A DNA stretch of 5,410 nucleotides, from positions 1-5,410 of the forward strand of contig JANXYI010000076.1 in the NCBI GenBank assembly GCA_025350085.1, in the 5' to 3' direction. A model generated the notes under the pieces. That model was given only the letters and a program-made list of their open reading frames with translations, was not told where the DNA came from and ran no database searches. This DNA comes from Deltaproteobacteria bacterium. GTDB taxonomy: Bacteria > Desulfobacterota > Desulfovibrionia > Desulfovibrionales > Desulfovibrionaceae. Within the stretch, counting starts at the first letter, position 1, and every line of letters starts with the position of its first letter. Shown here one piece after another: positions 1 through 5,410 of this stretch. A program made the position numbers and the translations under genes.

Positions 1-495
1 GATCTCCTTCAGGCGCTCCGGGGCCATGCCCAGCACCTCCACCTTGACGATGTCCGCCAGCGCGATGATCTCCTCGAAGCCGGGCTGGCCCACGTAGTCG
101 TCCAGCGCCAGGATGTAGCCGTGCTCCTTGATGCGCCTGAGCGCCGCGATCATCTCCGGGGTGGGGATGATGGTCTCCAGCACCTCCACCACGCAGATCT
201 CGGTGGGCAGGGCGTACACCGAGTCGTCGAGCAGCAGGCGCTGGGGAAAGTTGATGAAGGCCTTGCGCGACTTGTCCATGCCGGCAAAGGCGAGCGAGAA
301 GCCGTCGGCGATGACCGAGGCCGTGGCCAGGTCGTCCAGGGACGCGGTCACCTCAGAGGTCTTGGCCCCGGCGCTGGCCCGGAAGAGCAGCTCGTAGGCC
401 CAGACGTTCTCGTGGGCGTCGAAGATGGGCTGACGCGCCACGAAAATGGCTTTGTGGTCCTTGGGGCTTCCCGGTTCCGGCGTGGCTTCGGTCAT
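1..495 (-). CDS. EAL-domain signalling protein, YuxH / EAL-HDOD type, N-terminal part (3' end outside window)
   Basis: The visible 165 residues match the start of the YuxH-like family, in which a short EAL domain is followed by an HDOD domain; such proteins are linked to cyclic-di-GMP signalling and motility or surface behaviour. Seen directly: ARQPIFD at 20-26 followed by YELLFR at 34-39 (the EAL motif reads ELL), INFPQ at 81-85 (the Asn of the domain), VVEVLE at 102-107, ALDDY at 130-134 (paired Asp) and KVE at 151-153. Most metal-binding positions that fall in this part are therefore kept, so phosphodiesterase activity is possible, although many family members are degenerate and only bind partners. 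The HDOD half lies outside the window, so its presence is inferred. The ATG at 495 is chosen because the family homology begins soon after it; no Shine-Dalgarno sequence precedes it. It is last in a minus-strand row, 75 bases after the six-cysteine secreted protein gene. Confidence 0.88.
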   Translation of the reverse strand, partial: MTEATPEPGSPKDHKAIFVARQPIFDAHENVWAYELLFRASAGAKTSEVTASLDDLATASVIADGFSLAFAGMDKSRKAFINFPQRLLLDDSVYALPTEICVVEVLETIIPTPEMIAALRRIKEHGYILALDDYVGQPGFEEIIALADIVKVEVLGMAPERLKEI

Positions 496-530
496 GTTGG
501 GAGTATCGCTTTTTTCATCGCCCTGCGCAA
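496..530 (-). promoter_or_regulatory. Candidate sigma70-type promoter giving a leaderless EAL transcript
   Basis: Reading the minus strand, TTGCGC (530-525) and GATACT (507-502) are separated by 17 bases, and the -10-like box is followed by exactly six bases before the ATG at 495. With normal -10 geometry the first transcribed base would be the A of the start codon. This agrees with the lack of any Shine-Dalgarno sequence ahead of that ATG. The boxes match the consensus only partly (TTG of the -35; four of six at the -10), and the gene may equally be read through from the upstream genes. Confidence 0.3.
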
Positions 531-535
531 GGCGA
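518..535. repeat. Inverted repeat / short hairpin upstream of the EAL gene
   Basis: The arms TCGCC and GGCGA are perfect complements around a central GCGC. As minus-strand RNA the stem extends to seven pairs, including one G-U pair, with a four-base loop. It is not a convincing intrinsic terminator in either direction: on the minus strand it is followed by an A-run, not a T-run. It sits 23 bases ahead of the EAL start and overlaps the candidate -35 box, so it could be an operator or an mRNA structure. A chance palindrome in GC-rich DNA is also possible. Confidence 0.4.
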
Positions 536-570
536 AAATCAAAACTTTGCGCGCACTCTCCTGGCCCGGC

Positions 571-1125
571 CTATGGTTCTGTAGAAGCAGGTGCCGTGGC
601 GTTGGGCTGGGCCGTCATGGCCTTGTACTCCTCCTCCAGGATCTTGGGGATGGGCCGGACCCAGAAGGTCTCCTTGACCTGCTCCTTGGCGTCCTGGGCG
701 GTCTTGGGCGGGCAGACCGTGAAGGCGGCCTTGACCGGGCACTCGGAGGAGGAATAGCTGCTCTTGAAGCACTTGCCCTCAGAGTCCATGGTGAAGGGGA
801 TGACCCGGCGCATGGCGTGCCAGGTGCGGTCCTGCACGATGAGCTGGCCGTCGGGCATCACGGCGCAGAGGTACTCGGAGTTCTTGGAGGCGTAGAACAC
901 GGTGAGGATGTAAATCCCGTCGCCGGCCTTGCCCACGTAGCCGAAGTCGTTCTGCTTCTTGCACAGCATGCGCGAGAGCACCTGCTTGCACAGGGCGAGC
1001 TGCACGTCGTCGCCCGCGGCCTGGGCAGGCCCAGGCGCGGCAAAGCCGAGGCCGATAGCGAGGCCCAAAACAAGGGCGAGGGCCAAAACAAGGGGACGCA
1101 GGAGGGAACGCAGGGGCTCAGGCAT
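571..1125 (-). CDS. Exported six-cysteine protein of unknown function
   Basis: A 184-residue protein with a clear Sec signal peptide: Arg at 6 and 10, a long Leu/Ala/Val core at about 11-29, and a likely signal peptidase I site after AQA at residue 36, giving a mature protein of about 148 residues beginning AGDD. No lipobox is seen, so a soluble periplasmic or secreted location is likely. The mature part has six cysteines (46, 55, 87, 119, 129, 138), an even number that would suit three disulfides, and a strand-like stretch IYILTVFYAS at 71-80. The tail from about 172 is rich in Pro, Ala and Thr and probably disordered. I do not recognise the family. The start ATG overlaps the end of the upstream four-cysteine gene by 8 bases, and the Shine-Dalgarno sequence is poor, so translation is probably coupled to that gene. 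The intact signal peptide and even cysteine set argue for a real gene. Confidence 0.85.
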   Translation of the reverse strand: MPEPLRSLLRPLVLALALVLGLAIGLGFAAPGPAQAAGDDVQLALCKQVLSRMLCKKQNDFGYVGKAGDGIYILTVFYASKNSEYLCAVMPDGQLIVQDRTWHAMRRVIPFTMDSEGKCFKSSYSSSECPVKAAFTVCPPKTAQDAKEQVKETFWVRPIPKILEEEYKAMTAQPNATAPASTEP

Positions 1126-1336
1126 GGTGTTGGTCCGTCAGGAGAAAGATTTGGAAGCCGTCAGGGCTGTCGGTCTCGCACTGCTGGGCGCAGCCCGCGC
1201 ACTGGTAGCTGCCGGGCCGGTGGAACCAGCGGGCCTTGGCCGGGTGCTCGCAGCGGAAATAGGCGTAGACCGCGGCCGCAACCGTGCCGTGGTAGGGCCT
1301 GTAGCCCTGCTGCCGGACGAAGTCGATAAAACGCAT
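1118..1336 (-). CDS. Small four-cysteine, zinc-ribbon-like protein of unknown function
   Basis: A 72-residue protein beginning MRFIDFVRQQGY. Its cysteines are at 29, 46, 49 and 53; CAGC at 46-49 is a CxxC knuckle, and with Cys29 and Cys53 or nearby His it could bind one zinc or iron. The surroundings (YAYFRCEH at 24-31, RWFHRPGSYQC at 36-46) are rich in aromatic residues and His, as in small zinc ribbons, but the spacing does not match a family I can name. No signal peptide is seen, so it is probably cytoplasmic. The reading frame stays open upstream to 1447, but the ATG at 1336 is preferred: AGGGGGGAG ends three bases before it, and the upstream codons translate to low-complexity, unstructured sequence. 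The gene overlaps the next one by 8 bases (ATG within the last codons), which implies one transcript and coupled translation. Confidence 0.7.
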   Translation of the reverse strand: MRFIDFVRQQGYRPYHGTVAAAVYAYFRCEHPAKARWFHRPGSYQCAGCAQQCETDSPDGFQIFLLTDQHHA

Positions 1337-1348
1337 CCACTCCCCCCT
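1337..1348 (-). promoter_or_regulatory. Ribosome binding site deciding the start of the four-cysteine gene
   Basis: On the minus strand the purine run AGGGGGGAG occupies 1348-1340 and is followed by TGG and the ATG at 1336. This is the only strong Shine-Dalgarno-like sequence in the open frame and is the main reason for choosing this start over ones further upstream. Confidence 0.6.
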
Positions 1349-1400
1349 GCCTGTCCCTTCCGCTGGCGTACCGCCGGTCGCCCGGCTGCCGCTGTGGGGA

Positions 1401-1428
1401 TTTGTAGCCTGTCCGCCAGAAATTGCAA
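1401..1428 (-). promoter_or_regulatory. Possible sigma70 promoter for the two cysteine-rich genes
   Basis: In the 126-base gap after the glycosyltransferase gene, the minus strand carries TTGCAA (1428-1423) and, 16 bases on, TACAAA (1406-1401). Each box matches four of six consensus positions. The region is locally AT-richer than its surroundings. The predicted RNA start near 1394 would leave a leader of about 58 bases before the ATG at 1336. A short GC stem (GCCGG and CCGGC at 1373-1386) would lie in that leader. Read-through from the glycosyltransferase gene is not excluded, since I see no terminator in the gap. Confidence 0.35.
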
Positions 1429-1462
1429 TGTTTGCGCTTGTCTCCACCTCCGCCCCCGGCGG

Positions 1463-2422
1463 CTAGCCCAGCAGTTCGCCGAACAGCGTGGCCAGCGCGG
1501 CCTGCTGGTGGGCTAGGCTGAAGCGTTCGGCCACATAGGCGCGCAAGAGCGGCCCGGGGGGCGGCGGGGCCAGCAGCAGCCTTGCTGCCTCATCCACGGT
1601 GCCAAAGATGCGCTCGCCCGGGAACAGCGACAGCGCGCCGGGGAAGTGGTGGACCACCGGGCTCACGCCCCGGGCCATGGCCTCGGCGATGTTGTAGCCG
1701 AAGCTCTCGCGCAGGCTGCAGGAGAGTAGCTGGTCCTTGTCCTCCAGGAAGGCCGGGATGTCCGCCACCTGGCCGTGGAAGAACACGCGCTGGTCGAGCC
1801 CCAGGGTATGGATGAGCTGGTGCAGGTACACGGCCAGCTCGGTCTGCTCCAGCTCGTCGCCCTCATACTGCCCGGCCAGATGCAGGGTCAGCTTCTGGTC
1901 CTTTTGCGCCGCAACGGCAAAGCACTGCAGCACCATGGGCAGGTTCTTGGTGTGGCGCAGGGCGCCCACAAAGGCGATCTTGCCCGTGCGCTGCGGGTTC
2001 CTGCGCAGGGTGAAGCGCTGCAAGTCCACGCCGTTTGGCACCACCACCACGCGCACGCGCTCGGCCAGGTCCGGGGTGCGCAGGCGCAAAACCTCGGTGA
2101 CGTGCGGGGCCACCACCACCAGGGCGTCCACGCGCTCCCAGTCCACCAGGGCGGGCAGCCCGGTGTAGGCCTCGAAGCTGTGCACGCGCAGCACAAGCTT
2201 GCCGCGCCGGGGCAGGCTGGCGGCCAGCACAGCCAGGTCCTGCACCCACTCCACCCAGGTCAGGTCCGCGGTCTCAAGCACCGCGCGCACCAGCTCCGCG
2301 TCGCCCTCGTCCAGGCCAAGCGCCGGAACCTGGACCGCATAGCGCTCCCTGGCCCAGTCCGTCACCGGCCCCATAAACTTGGTATTGTTGCCCTGGGCCA
2401 GAAAGGCGATTTGCTTTTGCAT
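1463..2422 (-). CDS. GT4-type glycosyltransferase (GT-B fold)
   Basis: Predicted to move a sugar from a nucleotide-sugar donor to a glycan or protein acceptor in the cytoplasm, as a retaining GT4 enzyme. Seen in the 319 residues: a first beta strand MQKQIAFLAQ at 1-10, WVEW at 56-59, a VLRVHSFEAYTGLP segment at 77-90, the domain-linking VVVVPNGVDLQRF at 125-137, GKIAFVGALRHTKN at 147-160 opening the donor-binding domain, and the EX7E motif with Glu239 and Glu247 in RESFGYNIAEAMA. At 319 residues it is shorter than the usual 350-400, the reduction being in the N-terminal acceptor domain; as I recall, the WVEW and HSFEAY features occur in a subgroup of bacterial surface-glycan GT4 enzymes. ATG at 2422 is preferred over an in-frame TTG at 2440, because the Rossmann strand starts there; neither has a good Shine-Dalgarno. 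It is transcribed away from the GT2 gene, 67 bases separating the starts. Donor and acceptor cannot be told. Confidence 0.9.
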   Translation of the reverse strand: MQKQIAFLAQGNNTKFMGPVTDWARERYAVQVPALGLDEGDAELVRAVLETADLTWVEWVQDLAVLAASLPRRGKLVLRVHSFEAYTGLPALVDWERVDALVVVAPHVTEVLRLRTPDLAERVRVVVVPNGVDLQRFTLRRNPQRTGKIAFVGALRHTKNLPMVLQCFAVAAQKDQKLTLHLAGQYEGDELEQTELAVYLHQLIHTLGLDQRVFFHGQVADIPAFLEDKDQLLSCSLRESFGYNIAEAMARGVSPVVHHFPGALSLFPGERIFGTVDEAARLLLAPPPPGPLLRAYVAERFSLAHQQAALATLFGELLG

Positions 2423-2479
2423 GAAAAGGGCATACAGCAATCGGAAGGGAAATCCAACTCCCCTGCGGCTTCACGAGCC

Positions 2480-2485
2480 AGGAGG
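2480..2485 (+). promoter_or_regulatory. Strong ribosome binding site of the GT2 gene
   Basis: AGGAGG is followed by CCCC and the ATG at 2490. It settles the start against in-frame starts further upstream, such as 2379, which lie inside the divergent GT4 coding sequence. A small stem (GGCT at 2467-2470 with AGCC at 2476-2479) ends immediately before it and leaves the site itself free. Confidence 0.8.
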
Positions 2486-2489
2486 CCCC

Positions 2490-3644
2490 ATGCCGAGCCC
2501 CAGACTCTCTCTGTGCACTTATACCTACAACGACGCCGAGTTCGTGCACGACCTGCTGGCCCAGGTGCCGTCCTGGCAGGTCCAGCCGGACGAGATCGTG
2601 GTGGTGGACGACGGCTCGAAAACGCCCTTTGTCCCGCTTGCCCCCCTGCCGCAGTTGCGCGTCGTCCGCCTGGATCCGAACCAGGGCATCACCAGGGCCA
2701 AGGGCACGGGCCTGTCCGCGGCGCGCGGCGCTGTCATCCTGTCCATGGACTGCGACACGCGCATTGCCCCGGACTGGCTGACCGTGAACCTGCCGAACCT
2801 GGACCGCCCCGGGGTTGCGCTGGTGGGCGGCTCGCTCAGGCACGCCTCGGGCGCGGACCTGGTTTCGCGCTACCTGATCGCCTACGGCGACAACCACAAC
2901 CTGCACCACGCAGGCGAGGTGGAGTTCATCCCCGGCAACGCCTTCCTGCTGCGCCGCAGCACCTGGGAAGAGGCCGGCGGCTTCTCGGAGTACGCCGAGA
3001 CCAACTGCCAGGACCACTACCTCTCGAACCTGCTGCGCGCGCGCGGCTTTACCCTCTACTCCGACGCGGCCGCCCAGGCCTGGCAGCTGCGCCGCATCAG
3101 CCGCAGCACCCTGCTTCGGCGCGTCTGGAAATGGTGCCACAATGCCGTGAAGGGCCAGATGCTCGGGGACGACCGCTGCGTGCCCTACCTCTTCGAGGTG
3201 GCGGTGAAGCCCATGCTGGAGCGCTTCGGCACGTCCATCGAGACGGGCGAACCGTTGTTCCTCTACGTGGACCTTTTGTACATGGCCCACAGCGTGCTCG
3301 ACTGCCTGGACTTCGGGGTGCAGCAGGGCCTGACCACGGACGCGGTGCGCTGCGGGTTCCTGCGCCTGCTCTCCCGGCTCTTCGACGGCTATCCGCGCCT
3401 CTGGGCCGTTTTCCGGGCCGACCTGGCCGCTGCCGGGAGCCCGGTGCTCATGCCCGCAACAGGCGACGAGGACGCCTGGCTGGACTTCTTTCTGTTCAGC
3501 GACCTGCTGCGCAACAGCGGCCTGTTCGACTGGCTGGAACGCGAGGGCGTGGACCAGCTCAGGCTGGAGGACCGCAAGGGGCAGTACCATTTCTCGTCCT
3601 ATGCGATACATGGTGCCATGAACGGCGCCAAGGTCGACGCCTAG
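2490..3644 (+). CDS. GT2-family glycosyltransferase (GT-A fold) with C-terminal extension
   Basis: A 384-residue inverting-type glycosyltransferase expected to act in the cytoplasm on a glycan or glycoprotein. The GT-A domain covers about residues 4-205: LSLCTYTYNDAEFV at 6-19, the nucleotide-binding VVVDDGS at 37-43, NQGITRAKGTGL at 64-75, the DxD metal motif as DCD at 87-89 in MDCDTRI, the acceptor-side IPGNAFLLRRSTW at 147-159, and QDHYLSNLLRARG at 174-186. In the last of these the usual catalytic acidic pair reads Gln-Asp, with Asp175 kept as the probable base. After it comes roughly 170 residues, mostly helical by composition, that are not part of the core fold and that I cannot assign; it might bind the acceptor or a partner. 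There are no membrane segments. The neighbouring divergent GT4 gene suggests a shared glycan pathway. Only plain GT2 membership is certain. Confidence 0.93.
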   Translation: MPSPRLSLCTYTYNDAEFVHDLLAQVPSWQVQPDEIVVVDDGSKTPFVPLAPLPQLRVVRLDPNQGITRAKGTGLSAARGAVILSMDCDTRIAPDWLTVNLPNLDRPGVALVGGSLRHASGADLVSRYLIAYGDNHNLHHAGEVEFIPGNAFLLRRSTWEEAGGFSEYAETNCQDHYLSNLLRARGFTLYSDAAAQAWQLRRISRSTLLRRVWKWCHNAVKGQMLGDDRCVPYLFEVAVKPMLERFGTSIETGEPLFLYVDLLYMAHSVLDCLDFGVQQGLTTDAVRCGFLRLLSRLFDGYPRLWAVFRADLAAAGSPVLMPATGDEDAWLDFFLFSDLLRNSGLFDWLEREGVDQLRLEDRKGQYHFSSYAIHGAMNGAKVDA

Positions 3645-3674
3645 GCCCTCTGCCCCGGAGCCCGGAAGCGCCTG

Positions 3675-3718
3675 AAGGCCTCTTTGGCCAGAAATCCGGC
3701 CCGGCCCCTTGATTTTTT
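3675..3718 (+). terminator. Weak terminator-like element after the GT2 gene
   Basis: The six-T run at 3713-3718 follows a GC-rich stretch in which AAGGCC (3675-3680) can pair imperfectly with GGCCCCTT (3703-3710), and GGCC at 3686-3689 can pair with GGCC at 3698-3701 inside. The stems are short and bulged, so this is suggestive of a rho-independent terminator, not a clear one. It lies 30-75 bases after the GT2 stop codon, where one would be expected. Confidence 0.3.
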
Positions 3719-3780
3719 GGACAAACAGGCCGAAGGAACCCAGAATCAGGCCAGCGGCGGGAACAACGCACCATTGGCCG

Positions 3781-3793
3781 GGAAGGGGCATTG
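3781..3793 (+). promoter_or_regulatory. Ribosome binding site and TTG start of the 529-residue gene
   Basis: GGAAGGGG at 3781-3788 precedes the TTG at 3791 with a tight but workable spacing of about two to four bases. No ATG is available in frame until residue 67, well inside the predicted helical fold, and the codons just upstream offer no better start. TTG is therefore the best choice and would lower translation efficiency. Confidence 0.55.
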
Positions 3794-5380
3794 GAACAGC
3801 AAGCAAACGACCAGAACTGCGCGACGCTCACCTGCGCCGGGACCAGACCCGAATGGCCCGAGCGCCTGGAGGCCTATTTCAGCGCCCTGCGCCCGCTCAA
3901 AGAACGCAGCGCCGTGCGCGAGGTGCTGGAGCGCGAACTCCTTTTGTCCTTCATCGAGATCAACTCCGGCGGCATCAGCGAATATCCCATGCTGGAGACC
4001 CAGCAGCAGAGCATCATCAACACCCTCTGCCGCCGCACGGACCACCCGGCCGACGCCTTCCTGCGCAAGCTGGCCCAGAACTTCCCGTTGCTGCTCAACC
4101 GCCTGGACAAGGAAAAGGACTCCGGCGACGAGGCCGCGGTTGGCCAGACCACGGCGCTTCTGCGCAACACCGAGTCCCTGCTGGTCAAAAGCGTGCAGGG
4201 CATGGTCTTCGCCATGGGGCTTACCACGGACAATTACGAGGAGCTCATCATGCGCCACTTCGGCGCGCCCGGGCTCTCGCAGTTCGCCCAGCTCATCAAG
4301 ACCCTCGAACTGGACCAGGGCTTCTGGCGCGAGTTCGTGGAGTGCTTCATCGCCCAGCACATCGCCGAGGGCTACGACCACCTCACCGCCGAAGGCAAGT
4401 TCCTGCTCTCCAAGGAGGGCCAGCAGGTCCTCGTGCGCTTCCTCTTCGACGACGTGCTCGCAACCCTGCACGACACGCCGGGCGAGATCCCCAAGACCCG
4501 CGTGCAGACGGCCTTCGAGGCCGCCAGCAGCGGCCACGCCGAGACCCAGGCCGTGCACCGGCTGGTCCAGTCCTGCCTGCTCAAGGGCCTGTCCTTCCTG
4601 CCCGGCGACATGCTGCTCGAATACCTGGAGAGCGCGGCGCTCATCGTCTGCATGGACCCCGTGGCAGCGAGCCTGTACCGCGCCATGCGCGCCCGGGCGA
4701 GCGGCCAGCCCCCGCAGGAGAAGCACCCCCTGCCCTTCCTCATGGAACAGGCCGTGGCCGTGGCGCTCGGCGCCGTGCTGGTCCTGAGCCAGGCCCGCGA
4801 ACATTTCCTCACTGCCCTGGCCTCCCTGCGCTCCGACGAGCTGGACGCCGTGCGCGCCCTGGGCCAGGGCCTGTCCATCGAGGCCCTGGAGCGTGTGCTG
4901 TTCTTCCTGCTGGAGAGCGGCTTTGTGGGCCACCTGCGCGACAAGGCCCGGGACGAGGGCGCCAAGGTCACGGTCCGCAGCGTGTCCGCGCGCCGCAGCC
5001 CCCTGCCCGCGTTGGACGCCCTGGCCGCGCTCGGGCTCTCGCGCATCCGCAAGACCCAGATCTGGACCGCCGACCCGACAAGGCCGGACATGCTGCTGTT
5101 CAAGACCAAAAGCGCCCAGCAGCTCACCGCGCTCATGCAGGTGCTGCAGCTGGAGGAACCCCTTGCCGCCGCCATCCGCGAGTTGTGGGACAAGGCGCCC
5201 CTGCGCCGGGACTTCCTGGTCGTCATCGACCTGACCCAGGTGGCCCGCACCACCCCCAACGTCAAGGCCAAGCTCACGGAACTCCTGTCCAAGTACGGCG
5301 TGCTCCAGCAGCAGAACGTGCCCCCCGTGCCCCCGGGCGCTGTCGCATCCGAGCCCCCGCCGGGCTGCTCGCAGGCCTGA
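3791..5380 (+). CDS. Unrecognised 529-residue, largely helical protein
   Basis: I do not recognise this protein. It is a long intact frame with composition typical of a soluble cytoplasmic protein: no signal peptide, and the one hydrophobic stretch (about 319-333, AVAVALGAVLVL) is short and probably a buried helix. Amphipathic helices rich in Leu, Glu, Arg and Gln run through about 24-385, broken by loops at 110-116, 228-236 and 302-314, a pattern that could be a repeat-like helical scaffold. From about 390 the character changes: KVTVRSVS at 392-399, IRKTQIWTADPTRPDMLLFK at 419-438 and FLVVIDLTQV at 475-484 look like strands of a small alpha/beta C-terminal domain. The tail from 509 is proline-rich (VPPVPP at 510-515) and probably disordered. 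Cysteines are scattered and form no metal motif; I see no nucleotide-binding loop or catalytic signature. A partial gene starts seven bases after its stop codon, so the two are probably an operon. Confidence 0.8.
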   Translation: MEQQANDQNCATLTCAGTRPEWPERLEAYFSALRPLKERSAVREVLERELLLSFIEINSGGISEYPMLETQQQSIINTLCRRTDHPADAFLRKLAQNFPLLLNRLDKEKDSGDEAAVGQTTALLRNTESLLVKSVQGMVFAMGLTTDNYEELIMRHFGAPGLSQFAQLIKTLELDQGFWREFVECFIAQHIAEGYDHLTAEGKFLLSKEGQQVLVRFLFDDVLATLHDTPGEIPKTRVQTAFEAASSGHAETQAVHRLVQSCLLKGLSFLPGDMLLEYLESAALIVCMDPVAASLYRAMRARASGQPPQEKHPLPFLMEQAVAVALGAVLVLSQAREHFLTALASLRSDELDAVRALGQGLSIEALERVLFFLLESGFVGHLRDKARDEGAKVTVRSVSARRSPLPALDALAALGLSRIRKTQIWTADPTRPDMLLFKTKSAQQLTALMQVLQLEEPLAAAIRELWDKAPLRRDFLVVIDLTQVARTTPNVKAKLTELLSKYGVLQQQNVPPVPPGAVASEPPPGCSQA

Positions 5381-5401
5381 GGAGAATATGCTCCGCAGGC
5401 C
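5374..5401 (+). promoter_or_regulatory. RBS-sequestering hairpin at the junction of two genes
   Basis: GGCCTG (5374-5379) pairs with CAGGCC (5396-5401). After a single A-G mismatch, GGAG (5381-5384) pairs with CTCC (5391-5394), leaving a six-base loop AATATG. That gives ten base pairs in all. The Shine-Dalgarno GGAG is in the stem, the ATG of the next gene forms the 3' side of the loop, and the TGA of the upstream gene (5378-5380) lies in the 5' arm. A ribosome finishing the upstream gene would melt the stem, so this looks like a translational coupling device. It is not a rho-independent terminator, as no T-run follows. Confidence 0.55.
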
Positions 5402-5410
5402 GAGGGGCCT
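5388..5410 (+). CDS. Start of a downstream gene (partial, leaves the window)
   Basis: ATG at 5388 is preceded by AGGAG (5380-5384) with three bases between, and lies seven bases after the stop codon of the 529-residue gene. Only seven full codons are visible (MLRRPRG), basic at the N-terminus, which could suit the start of a signal peptide or membrane segment but is too short to judge. The tight spacing implies the same transcript as the upstream gene. Confidence 0.55.

Noticed and set aside
121..1329. A 402-codon plus-strand open frame across the three minus-strand genes
   Set aside because: It opposes genes with recognisable EAL motifs and a signal peptide, and its own product is repetitive Gly/Arg/His/Leu sequence.
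1365..1386. Two overlapping short GC stems in the leader of the four-cysteine gene that could be alternative structures, as in a riboswitch
   Set aside because: Stems are only four and five pairs in GC-rich DNA, with no conserved core or terminator beside them; chance is the simpler explanation.
1337..1447. An N-terminal extension of the four-cysteine protein up to an ATG at 1447
   Set aside because: The added 37 residues look like translated intergenic sequence, contain the promoter-like boxes, and lack the strong Shine-Dalgarno found at the 1336 start.
1540..1575. A G/C-run resembling a low-complexity repeat
   Set aside because: It encodes a proline run (APPPPG) in the linker near the C-terminus of the GT4 protein and needs no other explanation.
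1775..3712. A 645-codon open frame on the plus strand spanning both glycosyltransferase genes
   Set aside because: It runs antisense to the GT4 gene and in another frame of the GT2 gene. Its product is low-complexity, rich in Gln, His, Gly, Pro and Arg, as expected of a shadow frame in GC-rich DNA.
3717..3746. Promoter-like boxes TTGGAC and CAGAAT ahead of the 529-residue gene
   Set aside because: The -35 box matches only three of six positions and the spacing is 18; too weak to report as a feature.
2274..3806. A 510-codon open frame on the minus strand opposite the GT2 gene
   Set aside because: The opposite strand encodes a protein with full GT2 motifs, while this frame gives a Val/Gln/Gly/Ala-rich product without domain features.
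3746..4933. A 395-codon open frame on the minus strand opposite the 529-residue gene
   Set aside because: Composition (Leu, Gln, Gly, His, Glu runs) is typical of an antisense shadow, and the plus-strand frame is longer, has a ribosome binding site and a coupled downstream gene.

Overview
This is a GC-rich bacterial window with dense protein coding on both strands. I see no rRNA, tRNA, insertion sequence or CRISPR array. The strong GC bias at third codon positions, the EAL/HDOD-type signalling protein and the style of the glycosyltransferases would fit a Desulfovibrionaceae-like deltaproteobacterium. That placement is an impression from protein style, not from any marker gene.

Left part (1-1336), all on the minus strand and read right to left: a 72-residue protein with four cysteines, a 184-residue exported protein with six cysteines, and the N-terminal 165 codons of an EAL-domain protein of the YuxH/EAL-HDOD type that runs off the left edge. 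The first two genes overlap by 8 bases and are almost certainly co-transcribed. The EAL gene follows after a 75-base gap. That gap holds an inverted repeat and a promoter-like pair of boxes whose predicted start point falls on the ATG itself.

Middle part (1463-3644): two divergent glycosyltransferases. A GT4-type (GT-B fold) enzyme lies on the minus strand and a GT2-type (GT-A fold) enzyme on the plus strand, with only 67 bases between their start codons. Together they suggest synthesis of a surface glycan or glycosylation of a surface protein. The acceptor cannot be read from the sequence.

Right part (3645-5410), plus strand: a 146-base gap with a weak terminator-like element, then a 529-residue, probably cytoplasmic and largely helical protein that I do not recognise. 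It starts with TTG. Seven bases after its stop codon a further gene begins and leaves the window after 23 bases. The ribosome binding site of that last gene is buried in a hairpin that also contains the upstream stop codon, which is the arrangement expected for translational coupling.

The items most worth a second look are that RBS-sequestering hairpin, the unrecognised 529-residue protein, and the pair of overlapping small cysteine-rich genes upstream of the EAL gene.
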